Shown: in pieces, positions 1 through 10,567 of the stretch
Position numbering within the stretch: position 1 is the stretch's first letter
How the letters are laid out: each line of letters opens with the position of its first letter
NCBI RefSeq assembly: GCF_041381155.1
Contig: NC_091135.1
Coordinates: forward strand, 57,425,997 to 57,489,996
Source: Argopecten irradians
Lineage: Eukaryota > Mollusca > Bivalvia > Pectinida > Pectinidae
Length of the DNA: 64,000 nt
Direction of reading: 5' to 3'
Translations under genes and position numbers: made by a program
Notes under the pieces: model-generated
The model's input: only the letters and a program-made list of their open reading frames with translations
Database searches by the model: none
What the model was told of the DNA's origin: nothing

Positions 1-190
1 ACTTATATAACGTCACAATAGTTTATTCTGACGTCATTGAATATAGGGAAACTCCCATTACCCTATATTTGGGTACAAATCAATGTCAAAAGTGACTATG
101 ACATCACATCTAAAGGGAGTTTCCCTTGATCTATTTTTGACACAGGTTACTGGACTCGCAAGAGGTTTCTAGACCGAGTCCAGTAACCTC
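1..190. repeat. Inverted-repeat cluster, probable MITE end
   Basis: GGGAAACTCCC at 46-56 is mirrored by GGGAGTTTCCC at 115-125. A 14-bp perfect stem lies further on: GGTTACTGGACTCG at 145-158 pairs with CGAGTCCAGTAACC at 175-188 across a 16-nt loop. Such nested stems are usual in miniature inverted-repeat elements, but no target duplication was found, and the left part may lie outside the window. Confidence 0.45.
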
Positions 191-589
191 GCGTGCTTTT
201 CGCCCCCCGATTTGGGGGTTGATATCACATGTACAGTTGATGAATACTTCTTTGAAATGTATCGGCCAATTAAAATACAGCAAAAACACCAGTCATATAA
301 TGAATGTAAATGGCCCTTTGACCTTCTGTACTACCTATTGATAGAACTGGTCATGAGTTCACATTTACACCTTTGGCCACATCAGGAAAAGTTTGTCTTA
401 ATTGGCTCCACCTACCAAGCTGGTGGCCACTTCATGGTGGACAGTAATTTGCTGTATTGTCTTGGTTGAAATTTTACCTAGTAGTTTAAAGTAGGATTCA
501 GTGCTGTTGTAAGGCTTCTCTTTGTATGAAGAACGGGAAGGAGTCATTGATATCTATTTTGTTAATAGTACGTGTCAAATATATAGATA
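191..589. other. Non-coding stretch, no supported gene
   Basis: An open frame runs from about 212 to 469 on the plus strand, but it has no ATG near its start, no convincing splice donor, and no recognisable family. The upstream exons of the gene that ends at 6949 must lie to the left of 1858; none could be identified here with confidence. Confidence 0.4.
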
Positions 590-1775
590 TACAGTAAAAC
601 ATGGTTATAACGAAACTCTGGGGACCAATATAATCAATTTGTTATAAGCATAGTTTGTTATAAGCATAGTTTGTTATACACATAATACATAACGTCATTG
701 TACCCAAATTGATACCAATACACGTAGATTTCTCTTATATGACAGTTGTTGCTTGGTGTGCTTCACTTTTTTCTGTTTTGTTTTCAAAAAGAGCATACAA
801 ACTTTATTTTGATGCTTTGTTTTTCTTATTACAATGCTTATTTTCATTGTTAGAACGATTTATATCATATGTCTCGAAATTTCTAGCTTTGTTACATAAT
901 GTGTACCCAAATTGATACCCAGCCAAAAAATTGTATAAAATTAAGAAAAATCAGTTTATATAGATTTTTGTGATTTTACTTTATAAAGGGGACGTAGTTG
1001 CGTTTAGTATAAGGAGTTATACTGAATACAGTTATACATTTTACTGTAAAAAATGTACAAGTGTTTTCACAACGGTACCTGTGCTAATTTGGTACCTGGT
1101 AACACCATGTAATGACTTGTGTGATATTTCAATGATTTCATTTCAGTTTTCTGTGGCATTCACCTATGCCTATATAGTTCCAATGGGTGTATATGTCAAA
1201 AGACCACTACCGGTATCAATTATTTTTATTGATTGTAAAAAAAATTCAATGTAAAAAAACTACAAACATAATTATAAATCAGTCAAGTTACAAAACACTT
1301 GAATCTAGTAACAGTTTTAGTAAAAATTAAGATGGAGAAATAACGCTATACAAAGAGCATTTTGAATGTGACTAAATAAAAAAATAATGTGTGGCAACTA
1401 TATTTTATCTATTTCTGTTAAGTGTTTATATCTTAAATTTCATTATTTAAGAAAATTTTCTTTAAGGAGGCCTTACGCTTTGAAAAAACACTATAATAGT
1501 ACAAACAGTAATTGTCGCACGGCCACATTTCTAGGGATTAACACGTTTCAGACCGAGTTATCAATTTCAAAGTTATCTTTCAGAGAAAATAACAGAAATA
1601 GTTACATAAAACGAAGTGTAATTATCAATAAATAATGCATCTTTGGTATCACCACTGAGAAATGAAGTAAACTTTAACAACACAAATGTGAAGGTATTTT
1701 TTAATAAGGACCTTGGTGGGGAATGAAATTCTCTACATTATAACCACGAATTCGTTATAAACATGTTTTACTGTA
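590..1775. mobile_element. Tc1/mariner-pogo (Tigger-like) non-autonomous DNA element
   Basis: The left end reads CAGTAAAACATGGTTATAAC from 592. The right end, reverse-complemented from 1773, reads CAGTAAAACATGTTTATAAC, so the terminal inverted repeats are over 20 bp with one mismatch. A TA dinucleotide flanks both ends (590-591 and 1774-1775), the target duplication expected of Tc1/mariner. The CAGT...AAAC...TTATAACGA pattern is that of pogo/Tigger relatives. The interior carries short frames (for example near 970-1254) without transposase motifs, so it is called non-autonomous. Its right 92 bp were captured in the neighbouring tandem duplication. Confidence 0.7.
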
Positions 1776-1857
1776 ATCAGACCAATGAGCATCCAAGCAA
1801 CAAAGATGAAATTGTAAGAATTGGTTTAAAAGGTTTTTTTATCTATTGATTCCTTAG

Positions 1858-2047
1858 ACCAACTTTGCTGTGATGTCTTCTCACAAATACTGCCTTGTGC
1901 ATCTGTACCAGAGAGGTGCCTGACTTCTAAGGCAGAACTAACAGAAGCAGAGAGGAGAACTCATCAAGGGGAGATAACTATTCCAAGTTTATCGTGCGAG
2001 CTTCCTGAGTTGGCTCTCTGTAAAGTGCTAGGTGAGTTACAGATGAA
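1858..2047 (+). CDS. Coding exon of SHLD2-like gene (duplicate copy 1)
   Basis: The exon follows a TTGATTCCTTAG acceptor and ends at a GTAAGA donor (2048). It takes one base from the preceding exon, has 62 full codons, and leaves AA. The reading contains CDVFSQILPC, LTEAERRTHQGE and ELPELALCKVLGELQM. Joined to the exon at 5577 it restores an AAT codon and keeps an open frame to a stop at 6947-6949. A more upstream GTGAGT donor at 2031 also exists but gives the wrong phase. The identity is inferred: the Cys residues here and in the next exon fit the zinc-ribbon inserted in the C-terminal OB fold of shieldin subunit 2, a single-stranded-DNA-binding DNA repair factor. The same exon is repeated at 3434-3623. 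Confidence 0.55.
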
Positions 2048-2818
2048 GTAAGATTTCACAGTACCAGTGGAATTATTTTGTCTCTGCAAAGAATTGAGGA
2101 GCTTTAAAGGGTAAATATGGATCACATCCAACTTTAGTAAGTGGATAGGTGATCTCTCACACATTTTAGTTTAATCAGTATAATGTAATGTTGTAAGTAA
2201 TACATACATTCGTTTTAAGATTTTGCAACATGTCATTTTTTCTCTGGACTTTTCTTGCTTGCCTTACAGAATGATGAAGATACCATTCAATTTTGATATG
2301 AAGGAACAGTTACCATGAGAGTATATGAGAGTTGGCATACTCCTGTAATGTTTGTATATGTTTATATTTACATTTACTTGTCACTTCTACTATAAATTAA
2401 CCAAGGCGAAGTGAAGTATATGACGGTGTAACTGACACCCAAAACGTGACCATTTTAATGTCACAAATGTGGTGACGTCAACTGATCACCGTCCATGGTG
2501 CTATCATGCATTATGAAGATTGTATGCAAACCTCTGGCATCTATATAGACCATAGATGCCAAAGGAAGATAGTTTAATGCTTAAATATACACACCTGATA
2601 TGCCAAAGGGTCAATTGCGCTCCATTGTGCTGCTAAATATTTGTCTAGTTTCATTGTCCCATATTACTGTTCATATCATAGCATATTATGTAATCGTGTT
2701 CGTTTTGTTTGTCTTGAGGGAGATCGCCTCGAAAATATGACTTTTTTTGTCTGCACAGTTGGAATTACTTTCCATATATGTTTATATAGATATAAGCCTG
2801 TTCTGTTTTGTAGGTACA

Positions 2819-3257
2819 ATAAGTGGAGTAGATGAGAGTTCGGTGTACTCCTGGGATGTGTGTATATAATTATATAGATATGATCTTGTTCTGTTTTGTA
2901 GGTAGTGGAGTAGATGAGAGGTCGGCGTACTCCTGGGATGTGTGTATATAGTTATATAGATATGATCTTGTTCTGTGTTTTGTAGGTAGTGGAGTAGATG
3001 AGAGGTCGGCGTACTCCTGGGATGTGTGTATATAGTTATATAGATATGATCTTGTTCTGTTTTGAAGGTAGTGGAGTAGATGAGAGGCCGGCGTACTCCT
3101 GGGATGTGTGTATATAGTTATATAGATATAATCCTGTTCTGTTTTGAAGGAAGTGGAGTAGATGAGAGTTCGGCGTACTCCTGGGATGTGTGTATATAGT
3201 TATATAGATATGATCTTGTTCTGTTTTGAAGGTAGTGAAGTGAGAGGTCAGCGTACA
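2819..3257. repeat. 82-84-bp minisatellite, array 1 (about 5 copies)
   Basis: Units share GGAGTAGATGAGAG, CTCCTGGGATGTGTGTATAT and ATCTTGTTCTGTTTTG. The CTGGGATGTG anchor occurs at 2851, 2933, 3017, 3099 and 3181, a spacing of 82-84 bp. It lies in an intron of the SHLD2-like gene and ends at the junction of the tandem duplication. Confidence 0.9.
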
Positions 3258-4470
3258 ACAAATGTGAAGGTATTTTTTAATAAGGACCTTGGTGGGGAAT
3301 GAAATTCTCTACATTATAACCACGAATTCGTTATAAACATGTTTTACTGTAATCAGACCAATGAGCATCCAAGCAACAAAGATGAAATTGTAAGAATTGG
3401 TTTAAAAGGTTTTTTTATCTATTGATTCCTTAGACCAACTTTGCTGTGATGTCTTCTCACAAATACTGCCTTGTGCATCTGTACCAGAGAGGTGCCTGAC
3501 TTCTAAGGCAGAACTAACAGAAGCAGAGAGGAGAACTCATCAAGGGGAGATAACTATTCCAAGTTTATCGTGCGAGCTTCCTGAGTTGGCTCTCTGTAAA
3601 GTGCTAGGTGAGTTACAGATGAAGTAAGATTTCACAGTACCAGTGGAATTATTTTGTCTCTGCAAAGAATTGAGGAGCTTTAAAGGGTAAATATGGATCA
3701 CATCCAACTTTAGTAAGTGGATAGGTGATCTCTCACACATTTTAGTTTAATCAGTATAATGTAATGTTGTAAGTAATACATACATTCGTTTTAAGATTTT
3801 GCAACATGTCATTTTTTCTCTGGACTTTTCTTGCTTGCCTTACAGAATGATGAAGATACCATTCAATTTTGATATGAAGGAACAGTTACCATGAGAGTAT
3901 ATGAGAGTTGGCATACTCCTGTAATGTTTGTATATGTTTATATTTACATTTACTTGTCACTTCTACTATAAATTAACCAAGGCAAAGTGAAGTATATGAC
4001 GGTGTAACTGACACCCAAAACGTGACCATTTTAATGTCACAAATGTTGACATGGTGACGTCAACTGATCACCGTCCATGGTGCTATCATGCATTATGAAG
4101 ATTGTATGCAAACCTCTGGCATCTATATAGACCATAGATGCCAAAGGAAGATAGTTTAATGCTTAAATATACACACCTGATATGCCAAAGGGTCAATTGC
4201 GCTCCATTGTGCTGCTAAATATTTGTCTAGTTTCATTGTCCCATATTACTGTTCATATCATAGCATATTATGTAATCGTGTTCGTTTTGTTTGTCTTGAG
4301 GGAGATCGCCTCGAAAATATGACTTTTTTTGTCTACACAGTTGGAATTACTTTCCATATATGTTTATATAGATATAAGCCTGTTCTGTTTTGTAGGTACA
4401 ATAAGTGGAGTAGATGAGAGTTCGGTGTACTCCTGGGATGTGTGTATATATAATTATATAGATATGATCT
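3258..4470. repeat. Tandem segmental duplication, copy 2
   Basis: Near-identical second copy of 1682 onwards. It differs by a 6-bp insertion near 4046 and a few point changes. It runs into its own expanded 82-84-bp minisatellite, where the right edge cannot be fixed. Confidence 0.9.
3434..3623 (+). CDS. Coding exon of SHLD2-like gene (duplicate copy 2)
   Basis: An exact-looking copy of the exon at 1858-2047, with the same TTCCTTAG acceptor and AA|GTAAGA donor. It is 190 nt long (not a multiple of three), starts needing one base and ends leaving two. If both copies were spliced into one mRNA, the joint would read AAA CCA ACT TTG CTG TGA, an immediate stop. So either one copy is skipped, or the duplicated allele makes truncated protein, or the duplication is an assembly artefact. 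Either copy joins in phase with 5577. Family assignment is the same tentative SHLD2-like call. Confidence 0.5.
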
Positions 4471-5000
4471 TGTTCTGTTTGTAGGTTTGTAGGCGGCGTA
4501 CTCTAGTGGTTATATAGTAGATGAGTAGTTTGGCGTACTCCTGGGATGTGTGTATATAGTTATATAGATATAATCCTGTTCTGTTGGTATTATATGATAT
4601 TCTGTTTGGTTGGTAGTGGAGTAGATGAGAGGTCAGCGTACTCCTGGGATGTGTGTATATAGTTATATAGATATAATCCTGTTCTGTTTTGTAGGTAGTG
4701 GAGTAGATGAGAGTTCGGTGCACTCCTGGGATGTGTGTATATAGTTATATATATATGATCTTGTTTTGTTTTGTAGGTACAATAAGTGGAGTAGATGAGA
4801 GTTCGGCGTACTCCTGGGATGTGTGTATATAGTTATATATAGATATAATCCTGTTCTGTTTTGTAGGTAGTGGAGTAGATGAGAGGCCAGCGTACTCCTG
4901 GGATGTGTGTATATAGTTATATAGATATAATCTTGTTTTGTTTTGTAGGTAGAATAGTTGGAGTAGATGAGAGTTCGGCGTACTCCTGGGATGTGTGTAG
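4401..5000. repeat. 82-84-bp minisatellite, array 2 (about 7 copies)
   Basis: Same unit as array 1, with more copies and some scrambled units near 4480-4620. Minus-strand frames through it (4454-5121) encode only the repeat translated in rotating frames (TYKT..YIYITIYTHPRST), so they are not called as protein. Confidence 0.85.
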
Positions 5001-5576
5001 CTACTGTGGAAGTGACAAACTTGTACACCAACAAAGGTGACTTTCTCCGAAACAGTTCTGTAGTAATAACATAACTCTTGTCAAATATTTTTTTGAAAAA
5101 TCTTTTCTGTTTCTGTAGCAAAATTTATACATGACTGAGTGAGGGCAATCTTGTTGAATCAAATGCATGCAAAAACAAAGCAGACACTTGTTATGATTGA
5201 AATTGGCCGTTTATAAATATAAACGACAGACTTAAAAATATTACTTTCAAGCCAATATCAAAACCAATTGACACCACAAGACATCATTTGGATCTGGGGG
5301 GGGGGGAGGGGGGTAAAAAACGCTTGTTGTGATGTAAATCTGCTAAATCTTGACCAGAAATAGTGTAATGTCTCAAAATGAAGGACTGTTCATTACAAGT
5401 AAACACGGTACAGGAAAATATGAATCTGTGCTTTGTACACATTATGATCAACTTGCAGCTATCTTTTAATAATTTTAAATTGGAACCCAAAAAGGAAAGA
5501 AACATTTTTTTACTTCAAATTATTGTTTATTCTCTAATAAGTCAAATAAAAATCATGTGTATAATCACCAATACAG
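5001..5576. other. Intron of SHLD2-like gene
   Basis: Between the duplicated exon and the zinc-ribbon exon. Contains a G-rich tract near 5297-5313 and otherwise AT-rich sequence. No other exon was supported. Confidence 0.5.
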
Positions 5577-5685
5577 TGAACTGCATTGTCTGGACTGTGG
5601 TCAGTCTGTCCTGGAGCCGGTCAACAAGATGACCATGGATGTCCATGTAACATGTGATGGAATGGATATGCCTGTCACAATCAGT
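5577..5685 (+). CDS. Zinc-ribbon exon of SHLD2-like gene
   Basis: Acceptor CACCAATACAG precedes it and donor GTATGT follows. It supplies one base to finish the AAT codon begun by the preceding exon, then 36 codons, ending in phase 0. The reading ELHCLDCGQSVLEPVNKM contains a CxxC knuckle, followed by VHVTCDGMDMPVTIS, which alternates like OB-fold strands. Together with the Cys of ALCKVL upstream this can form a four-ligand zinc site like that of RPA1 OB-C and SHLD2. The exon structure is seen directly; the family name is inference, with another RPA-like OB protein as the alternative. Confidence 0.6.
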
Positions 5686-5971
5686 GTATGTATATCGGGG
5701 TCAATAGGGGATATCAATTTTGTTGGATTATGACAAGATCATAAATTAAAATCAAGGACACAGTGGTCACAACGTTGTCATATTGGTTATTAGAGAGAAC
5801 CTACAGTGTATAGAGCTAATTGGCTCACATATTTTGTTTTTGAGGTTTAAAAATCACATCCCTGGTATTTAGATAACCTTTGCCATAAAGGACTTGGGCA
5901 TATTCCTGCCTGATTTTTTCACATCAATTACATTGAACTTGACTGCAACAGGGTTGTTTTGTATTTTTCAG

Positions 5972-6022
5972 CTCCTTCAGGATTGTATAGAAAAACTGCT
6001 ACCTGAGGATACAGCTGAAGAG
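5972..6022 (+). CDS. Short exon of SHLD2-like gene
   Basis: Acceptor GTATTTTTCAG and donor GAG|GTGAGA bound 51 nt, exactly 17 codons in phase 0, reading LLQDCIEKLLPEDTAEE. It is predicted amphipathic helix between OB-fold strands, in keeping with the preceding and following exons. No stop or phase conflict on either side. Confidence 0.6.
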
Positions 6023-6150
6023 GTGAGAGTAAATTAAATTATATTGTATCAGACTTTATAGCTAACATCTGCCTCTATTTGATTTTGATAGTTAAAGTTT
6101 GTTACCTTATTTCTCAGAAAGCACTGAAGGGATCTGTCTCAAATTTGGCT

Positions 6151-6760
6151 CTAGGGTGTTAGAAATCCCTAGCTATTTACTCTAGGGTGTTAGAAACCCC
6201 TAGCTATTTACTCTAGGGTGCTATTTACTCTAGGGTGTTAAGAAACCCCTAGCTATTTACTCTAGGGTGTTAGAAACCCCTAGCTATTTACTCTAGGGTG
6301 TTAGAAACCCCTAGCTATTTACTCTAGGGTGTTAGAAACCCCTAGCTATTTACTCTAGGGTGTTAGAAACCCCTAGCTATTTACTCTAGGGTGTTAGAAA
6401 CCCCTAGCTATTTACTCTAGGGTGTTAGAAACCCCTAGCTATTTACTCTAGGGTGTTAGAAACCCCTAGCTATTTACTCTAGGGTGTTAGAAACCCCTAG
6501 CTATTTACTCTAGGGTGTTAGAAACCCCTAGCTATTTACTCTAGGGTGTTAAGAAATCCCTAGCTATTTACTCTAGGGTGTTAGAAACCCCTAGCTATTT
6601 ACTCTAGGGTGTTAAGAAACCCCTAGCTATTTACTCTAGGGTGTTAGAAACCCCTAGCTATTTATTTACTCTAGGGTGTTAGAAACCCCTAGCTATTTAT
6701 ATATACTCTAGGGTATTAAAAACCCCTAGCTATTTACTCTAGGGTATTAGAAACCCTAGA
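6151..6760. repeat. 31-bp palindrome-bearing minisatellite (about 19-20 copies)
   Basis: Unit CTAGGGTGTTAGAAACCCCTAG plus CTATTTACT. Each unit contains a stem (CTAGGG ... CCCCTAG), so the array is a row of small hairpins. Copies are nearly uniform in the middle and decay at both ends. It lies in the last intron of the SHLD2-like gene. Confidence 0.95.
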
Positions 6761-6823
6761 TATTCATGTGAATATGATGTATTATAACATTATGCCATTT
6801 TATAAATAACGTTTTTGTTGCAG

Positions 6824-6949
6824 GGATATGAGATAGAAAGTGTTCTTGGGAAAGATATTGGAACTATCTGCTGTGTTGTATGCTCCAAACCCAACAAGGA
6901 AGGGCATTTACAAGGTGTGAAACTACAGCAGGTAGCTGTGGTGTTATAG
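6824..6949 (+). CDS. Last exon of SHLD2-like gene, C-terminus
   Basis: Acceptor GTTTTTGTTGCAG precedes 41 codons and a TAG stop at 6947-6949. The reading begins GYEIESVLGKDIGTICCVV and ends GVKLQQVAVVL. The phase is 0, matching the previous exon. GYE..SVLGK(E/D)(V/I)G is the part that most suggests the C-terminal OB fold of SHLD2, which binds ssDNA with SHLD1/SHLD3/REV7 to protect DNA ends from resection. From the duplicated exon to the stop the tail is about 157 residues. The assignment is from memory of the family and needs a database search. Confidence 0.6.
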   Translation, partial: GYEIESVLGKDIGTICCVVCSKPNKEGHLQGVKLQQVAVVL

Positions 6950-7032
6950 TGACAGTCTGTTGGTACATTCAGCTTATGTAAGCTACGTACATGTTCATGT
7001 TTTCATTTATTTGGCTTCTTCAAAAGCTACAG

Positions 7033-7369
7033 TTAAAGATGCTCCACCGCCAACAGAGCATGATTGGTGTTTAATCATGTATGGATATGTCTAACTAACA
7101 CAAAAAGATAAAATAATTTAATTTGCCTTTGGTGCGTGCACAATCAGTACTTCATTTCATATAGGAAATAGCACCACTGAACTTTTTGGGGATGCAGTTA
7201 GTTATTTTCAATATTTTTATATTAAAAGTAAAAGTAGAAGCTCAAACTTTTAAATGGTGGTAATGGTGTAAAGTAAGTAACTTTTGTAACTGAAGACAAA
7301 TACTATTTCGTCTGCTCTTGGTTTTTTTATTGAGAAAAATACTATTTGTCAGCGGTGGAGCATCTTTAA
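7033..7369 (+). mobile_element. MITE copy A with complete terminal inverted repeats
   Basis: Left end TTAAAGATGCTCCACCGC (7033-7050) is the exact reverse complement of the right end GCGGTGGAGCATCTTTAA (7352-7369). The 337-bp interior lacks coding potential. Diverged relatives occur at 9864-10188 (inverted) and 10603-10887. Confidence 0.85.
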
Positions 7370-8400
7370 GTATGTAATTATCAAGTTTCTTTAAAACATT
7401 TTTATTGACAGCCTGAGGATTAAAGAAAAATGTTAATATAACACTCCTAATTACAATGAGGTTAAGGATTTGTGTTAATGTTTCATTTGTTTGTGATATT
7501 TTACCGTCTGTGAGGTTTTGGATGTTTGAAGTAATTTTTTTGTGATATTTTACTGCACACAAGGTTTTGGATGTTTGAGATAGTCATCTTATGTCATGAC
7601 ATGGTATGCGTCCGTCAAGATTTCCATAAATTGCTAATCATCAAGTACTGAATGTATTTTGACCAAATTCCTTTATTCCTTTTGATTGCTATTTAAAGTC
7701 GTAATACCCTTGATTGACTTTAACCAAATTTGTTCAGAAATATCCTACGAGAAATGAAATCATTTTTTGCATTTAAAATGATGACTCTGACCCCTTGGGC
7801 CGCGCCTAATAAGGAAACAGAAGGAATTCCCTTAAATTTCTACTAATGGTAAAGTACTGAATAATTTTGAACTGAATTTGGTCAGAAATGTCCTTGGCGA
7901 AATGGATCATATTTAGCATAAATGGTGACTGAACCTCGTGTAACTTGATGGCCGTGTTTAATAGAGGAATTAAAGCAGTTGTTGAAAATCCTTCTTCCAT
8001 GTGAAAACACAGAGTCAATCCCAATTGAATGTGAAGCATCCTTGGATGAAGGGGAATCAATTTTGTATAAATTGTGCATCTGACACCTTCAGAAGCCCAG
8101 TAGGGAAAATATGTAATCAACTTCATTGAAAAGTTTTTGATGATATATTCAAACACTGTTTGTTGCAAATTAGCATTGAATCAATTGCCCAAAGGAGAAA
8201 TTTGTCAGAAATAAAATGTCGCTGAGAAACAGATACTAAAATCGAAAAAAAAATTCTAATATATATATATATACCAGTGCTTTTTATATGCAAATCACTG
8301 AAAAGCAAGGTGAGCAATACAGCCCCCATTTACCTCTTGTCTGTTTGTGATTTGTTTCTTCAAAAGTAAAAATAAAACAAGATCATGACATGCTTAGATT
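7370..8400. repeat. Decayed interspersed repeat
   Basis: A short duplication (TTTGTGATATTTTAC...GGTTTTGGATGTTTGA) occurs at 7491-7525 and again at 7540-7580. From about 7600 the text ('GTCAGAAATGTCCTTGGCGAA', 'GACCCCTTGGGCC') resembles a dispersed molluscan repeat; the 120-codon minus-strand frame at 7806-8168 lies within it and is not called. Confidence 0.4.
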
Positions 8401-9116
8401 TTTGTTTTAATGATACGGTATAATGGTACATGATTGTCAAGATAGAGGCAAGTATGCTACATTATCAGACAACATTTTATCTGTACGAGAAAAAAAAATA
8501 CATATATCACCTGCACAGCCAGAGACAAATACAGTAGAGTTGTGTTTTTTGTGGTAGCTTGTGGCTAACTCTCAAGCTGGAATAAGCCTACTCAGGCAAA
8601 CAGTAAAGAACAGATTTTGATTTTGATCAAAGTTTCAGAAGGGAACAATTGATATCCATATACATAACATATAACATGATAGCGTTGTGTAATTTTTGGA
8701 AGGTGCAATTTACACAGTATACTTTATAATGAAAACAAAATTAAATTTAGAACATGAAACAAAAAATGAAAAAAAAGGAATACAAAAATTGGATTGAAAA
8801 AGGAGGTAATTTCAAAGTACATGTACGAGTTTTACATAAACCATGGTAATGCTAAAGAGCTTAAGATTGATAATGAAGCTATATTACTGAATTGCTTAAT
8901 TGGATGAAAAATAATTCTTTATTGTGTTGTCAAAAATATATCAGTTGATTTAATATCATGTACCTGGTAATTGTTTTGTCATCAAGGATCAGTACAGTGA
9001 TACTTACAAATGGTAAATATTGCATTACATTTGCTTCAGTGTATTGAGAATGGAGTCTTAGAATATTCAGATGGAAATTCATGTAATCAATGAAATTACT
9101 TGATACATATAGATAG
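8401..9116. other. AT-rich intergenic sequence
   Basis: Very AT-rich, with A-runs. No exon, RNA gene or structured repeat was supported. Confidence 0.4.
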
Positions 9117-9357
9117 AAAATTGATATTTTAAAGTTCAAAACGGGTGGTCTTTTTGTACTGAATTAAAATTAATAAATATAATAATATATAAAAATGTAC
9201 ATAAAGTGAAATTTAAAAAAAATATGCACTATTAAAATTGATATTTTAAAGTTCAAAACGGGTGGTCTTTTTGTACTGAATTAAAATTAATAAATATAAT
9301 AATATATAAAAATGTACTTAAAGTGAAATTAAAAAAATATATGCACTATTAAAATTT
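9117..9357. repeat. Tandem duplication of a 117-bp unit
   Basis: AAAATTGATATTTTAAAGTT at 9117 recurs at 9234, and the two copies match along their length apart from a few indels in A-runs. Both contain the distinctive AACGGGTGGTCTTTTTG. Confidence 0.9.
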
Positions 9358-9829
9358 ACATAGAGAAAAAAAGTTGAATAACTCATTCATCCCTGAAGAC
9401 ACATTTGAACTCTGATTCAAAGACTGGAACAGTTCATTATGAAGGAGTTAAATAATCAGTATTGAAACAATATAAAAGTAAAAAAAAAAAAAAAAACTAC
9501 TAATCTATGATGAGAACTATCAATAGTAATAAAAATATTAAATAAAAAATTACAATAAAAAAAACTTTCAAATCAATAATTATGTGCAAATTTACTTAGC
9601 ACTCACAATTGAAATTATCACAGATTTGTTGTTTCAACATATATGTCTATTATTACGATATTAACATGTACACGTATAATGACGAACATCTACATATCAC
9701 ATTACATTTACAAAATATATTAATTTATTAAGTACAATAATTTAATCATTGGTTCATGTTAACTATGGGCGATGGATAAAAGGTCTCACGCAATTAAATC
9801 AGCCAATCAGCACGTGTTTCATACGAAAG

Positions 9830-10222
9830 TACTCTGGTGAGGAAATGAAGTTCCCTATTTTAAAGTCCACCGCTGACAAATGGTATTTTTTCACTATCAA
9901 AAACAGTAGTAGACGATTTAGTATTTTTCTTCAGTTACAAAAGTTACTTACTTTACACCATTACCACCATTGAAAAGTTTAAGCTTCTAATTTACTTCAA
10001 GTTAAAAATATGAAAAATAATTAATTGCATCCCGAAAAATCCGTGGCACTATATCCTATATCGAATAGAGTAATGATTGCGCATGCACCAAAGGCGAAAT
10101 AAATTATTTTATGTTATTTTTTTGTGTTAATTAGGCATATATATACACGATTAAACACAATTATTGTTCAAATGATGAATATCATTTATACTCTGGTGAG
10201 GAAATGAAGTTCCCTATTTTAA
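9830..10222 (-). mobile_element. MITE copy B, flanked by 34-bp direct repeats
   Basis: The body (9864-10188) is an inverted relative of copy A. It shares TTTGTAACTGAAG and CATGCACCAAAGGCG-type segments and one terminal CCACCGCTGAC, but its other end is AATGATGAATATCATT rather than the copy A terminus. The same 34 bp (TACTCTGGTGAGGAAATGAA...) stands at 9830-9863 and 10189-10222, on both sides of the body. Confidence 0.8.
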
Positions 10223-10567
10223 TGGGATTAGAATAAAAGTTTTGGTGTATTGATGTCATTTCTTATATATATTTGTAGTATATATTTAAAACTATCAGAA
10301 ACTGCTGACTTTGTTATACTGAGATGTTCTTCCTGGCGGATACACACAGGTGTAAAACGACCAGGTTTTTCCCCCAAAATTGCACCGGTTGTGCTTGTAA
10401 ACATGCAGTTTCACAGCACTGTCACACTTTTAAATGGCTTTGAACCTGTCAGTAATTGGGTTTTATACTGTGTATCAGGTTTGTATCTATGATTCCAGGC
10501 ATATTTGACATTAGTTAAACTTCAAATTAATTATAGACCCAAATTAATAGTAATAGAATATAGTAGC

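Larger units (their letters stand above)
1682..3257. repeat. Tandem segmental duplication, copy 1 (1,576 bp)
   Basis: Sequence from 1682 recurs almost unchanged from 3258, directly head to tail. The offset is 1,576 up to about 2460, then 1,582 after a 6-bp insertion in copy 2 near 4046. The unit holds the right end of a Tigger-like element, one complete coding exon with both splice sites, intron sequence and an 82-84-bp minisatellite. Near identity means the event is recent, or that two haplotypes were joined in assembly. Confidence 0.9.

Noticed and set aside
970..1254. 94-codon plus-strand frame inside the Tigger-like element
   Set aside because: No DDE/D or helix-turn-helix motif, and too short for a transposase.
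1964..2164. 66-codon minus-strand frame also found at 3540-3740
   Set aside because: It is the shadow of the plus-strand exon and its copy.
4454..5121. Minus-strand frames with THPRST/YIYITIYTH repeats
   Set aside because: By-product of the 82-84-bp minisatellite in an intron; units are of unequal length and shift frame.
7806..8168. 120-codon minus-strand frame
   Set aside because: Lies inside a decayed dispersed repeat and has no recognisable domain.
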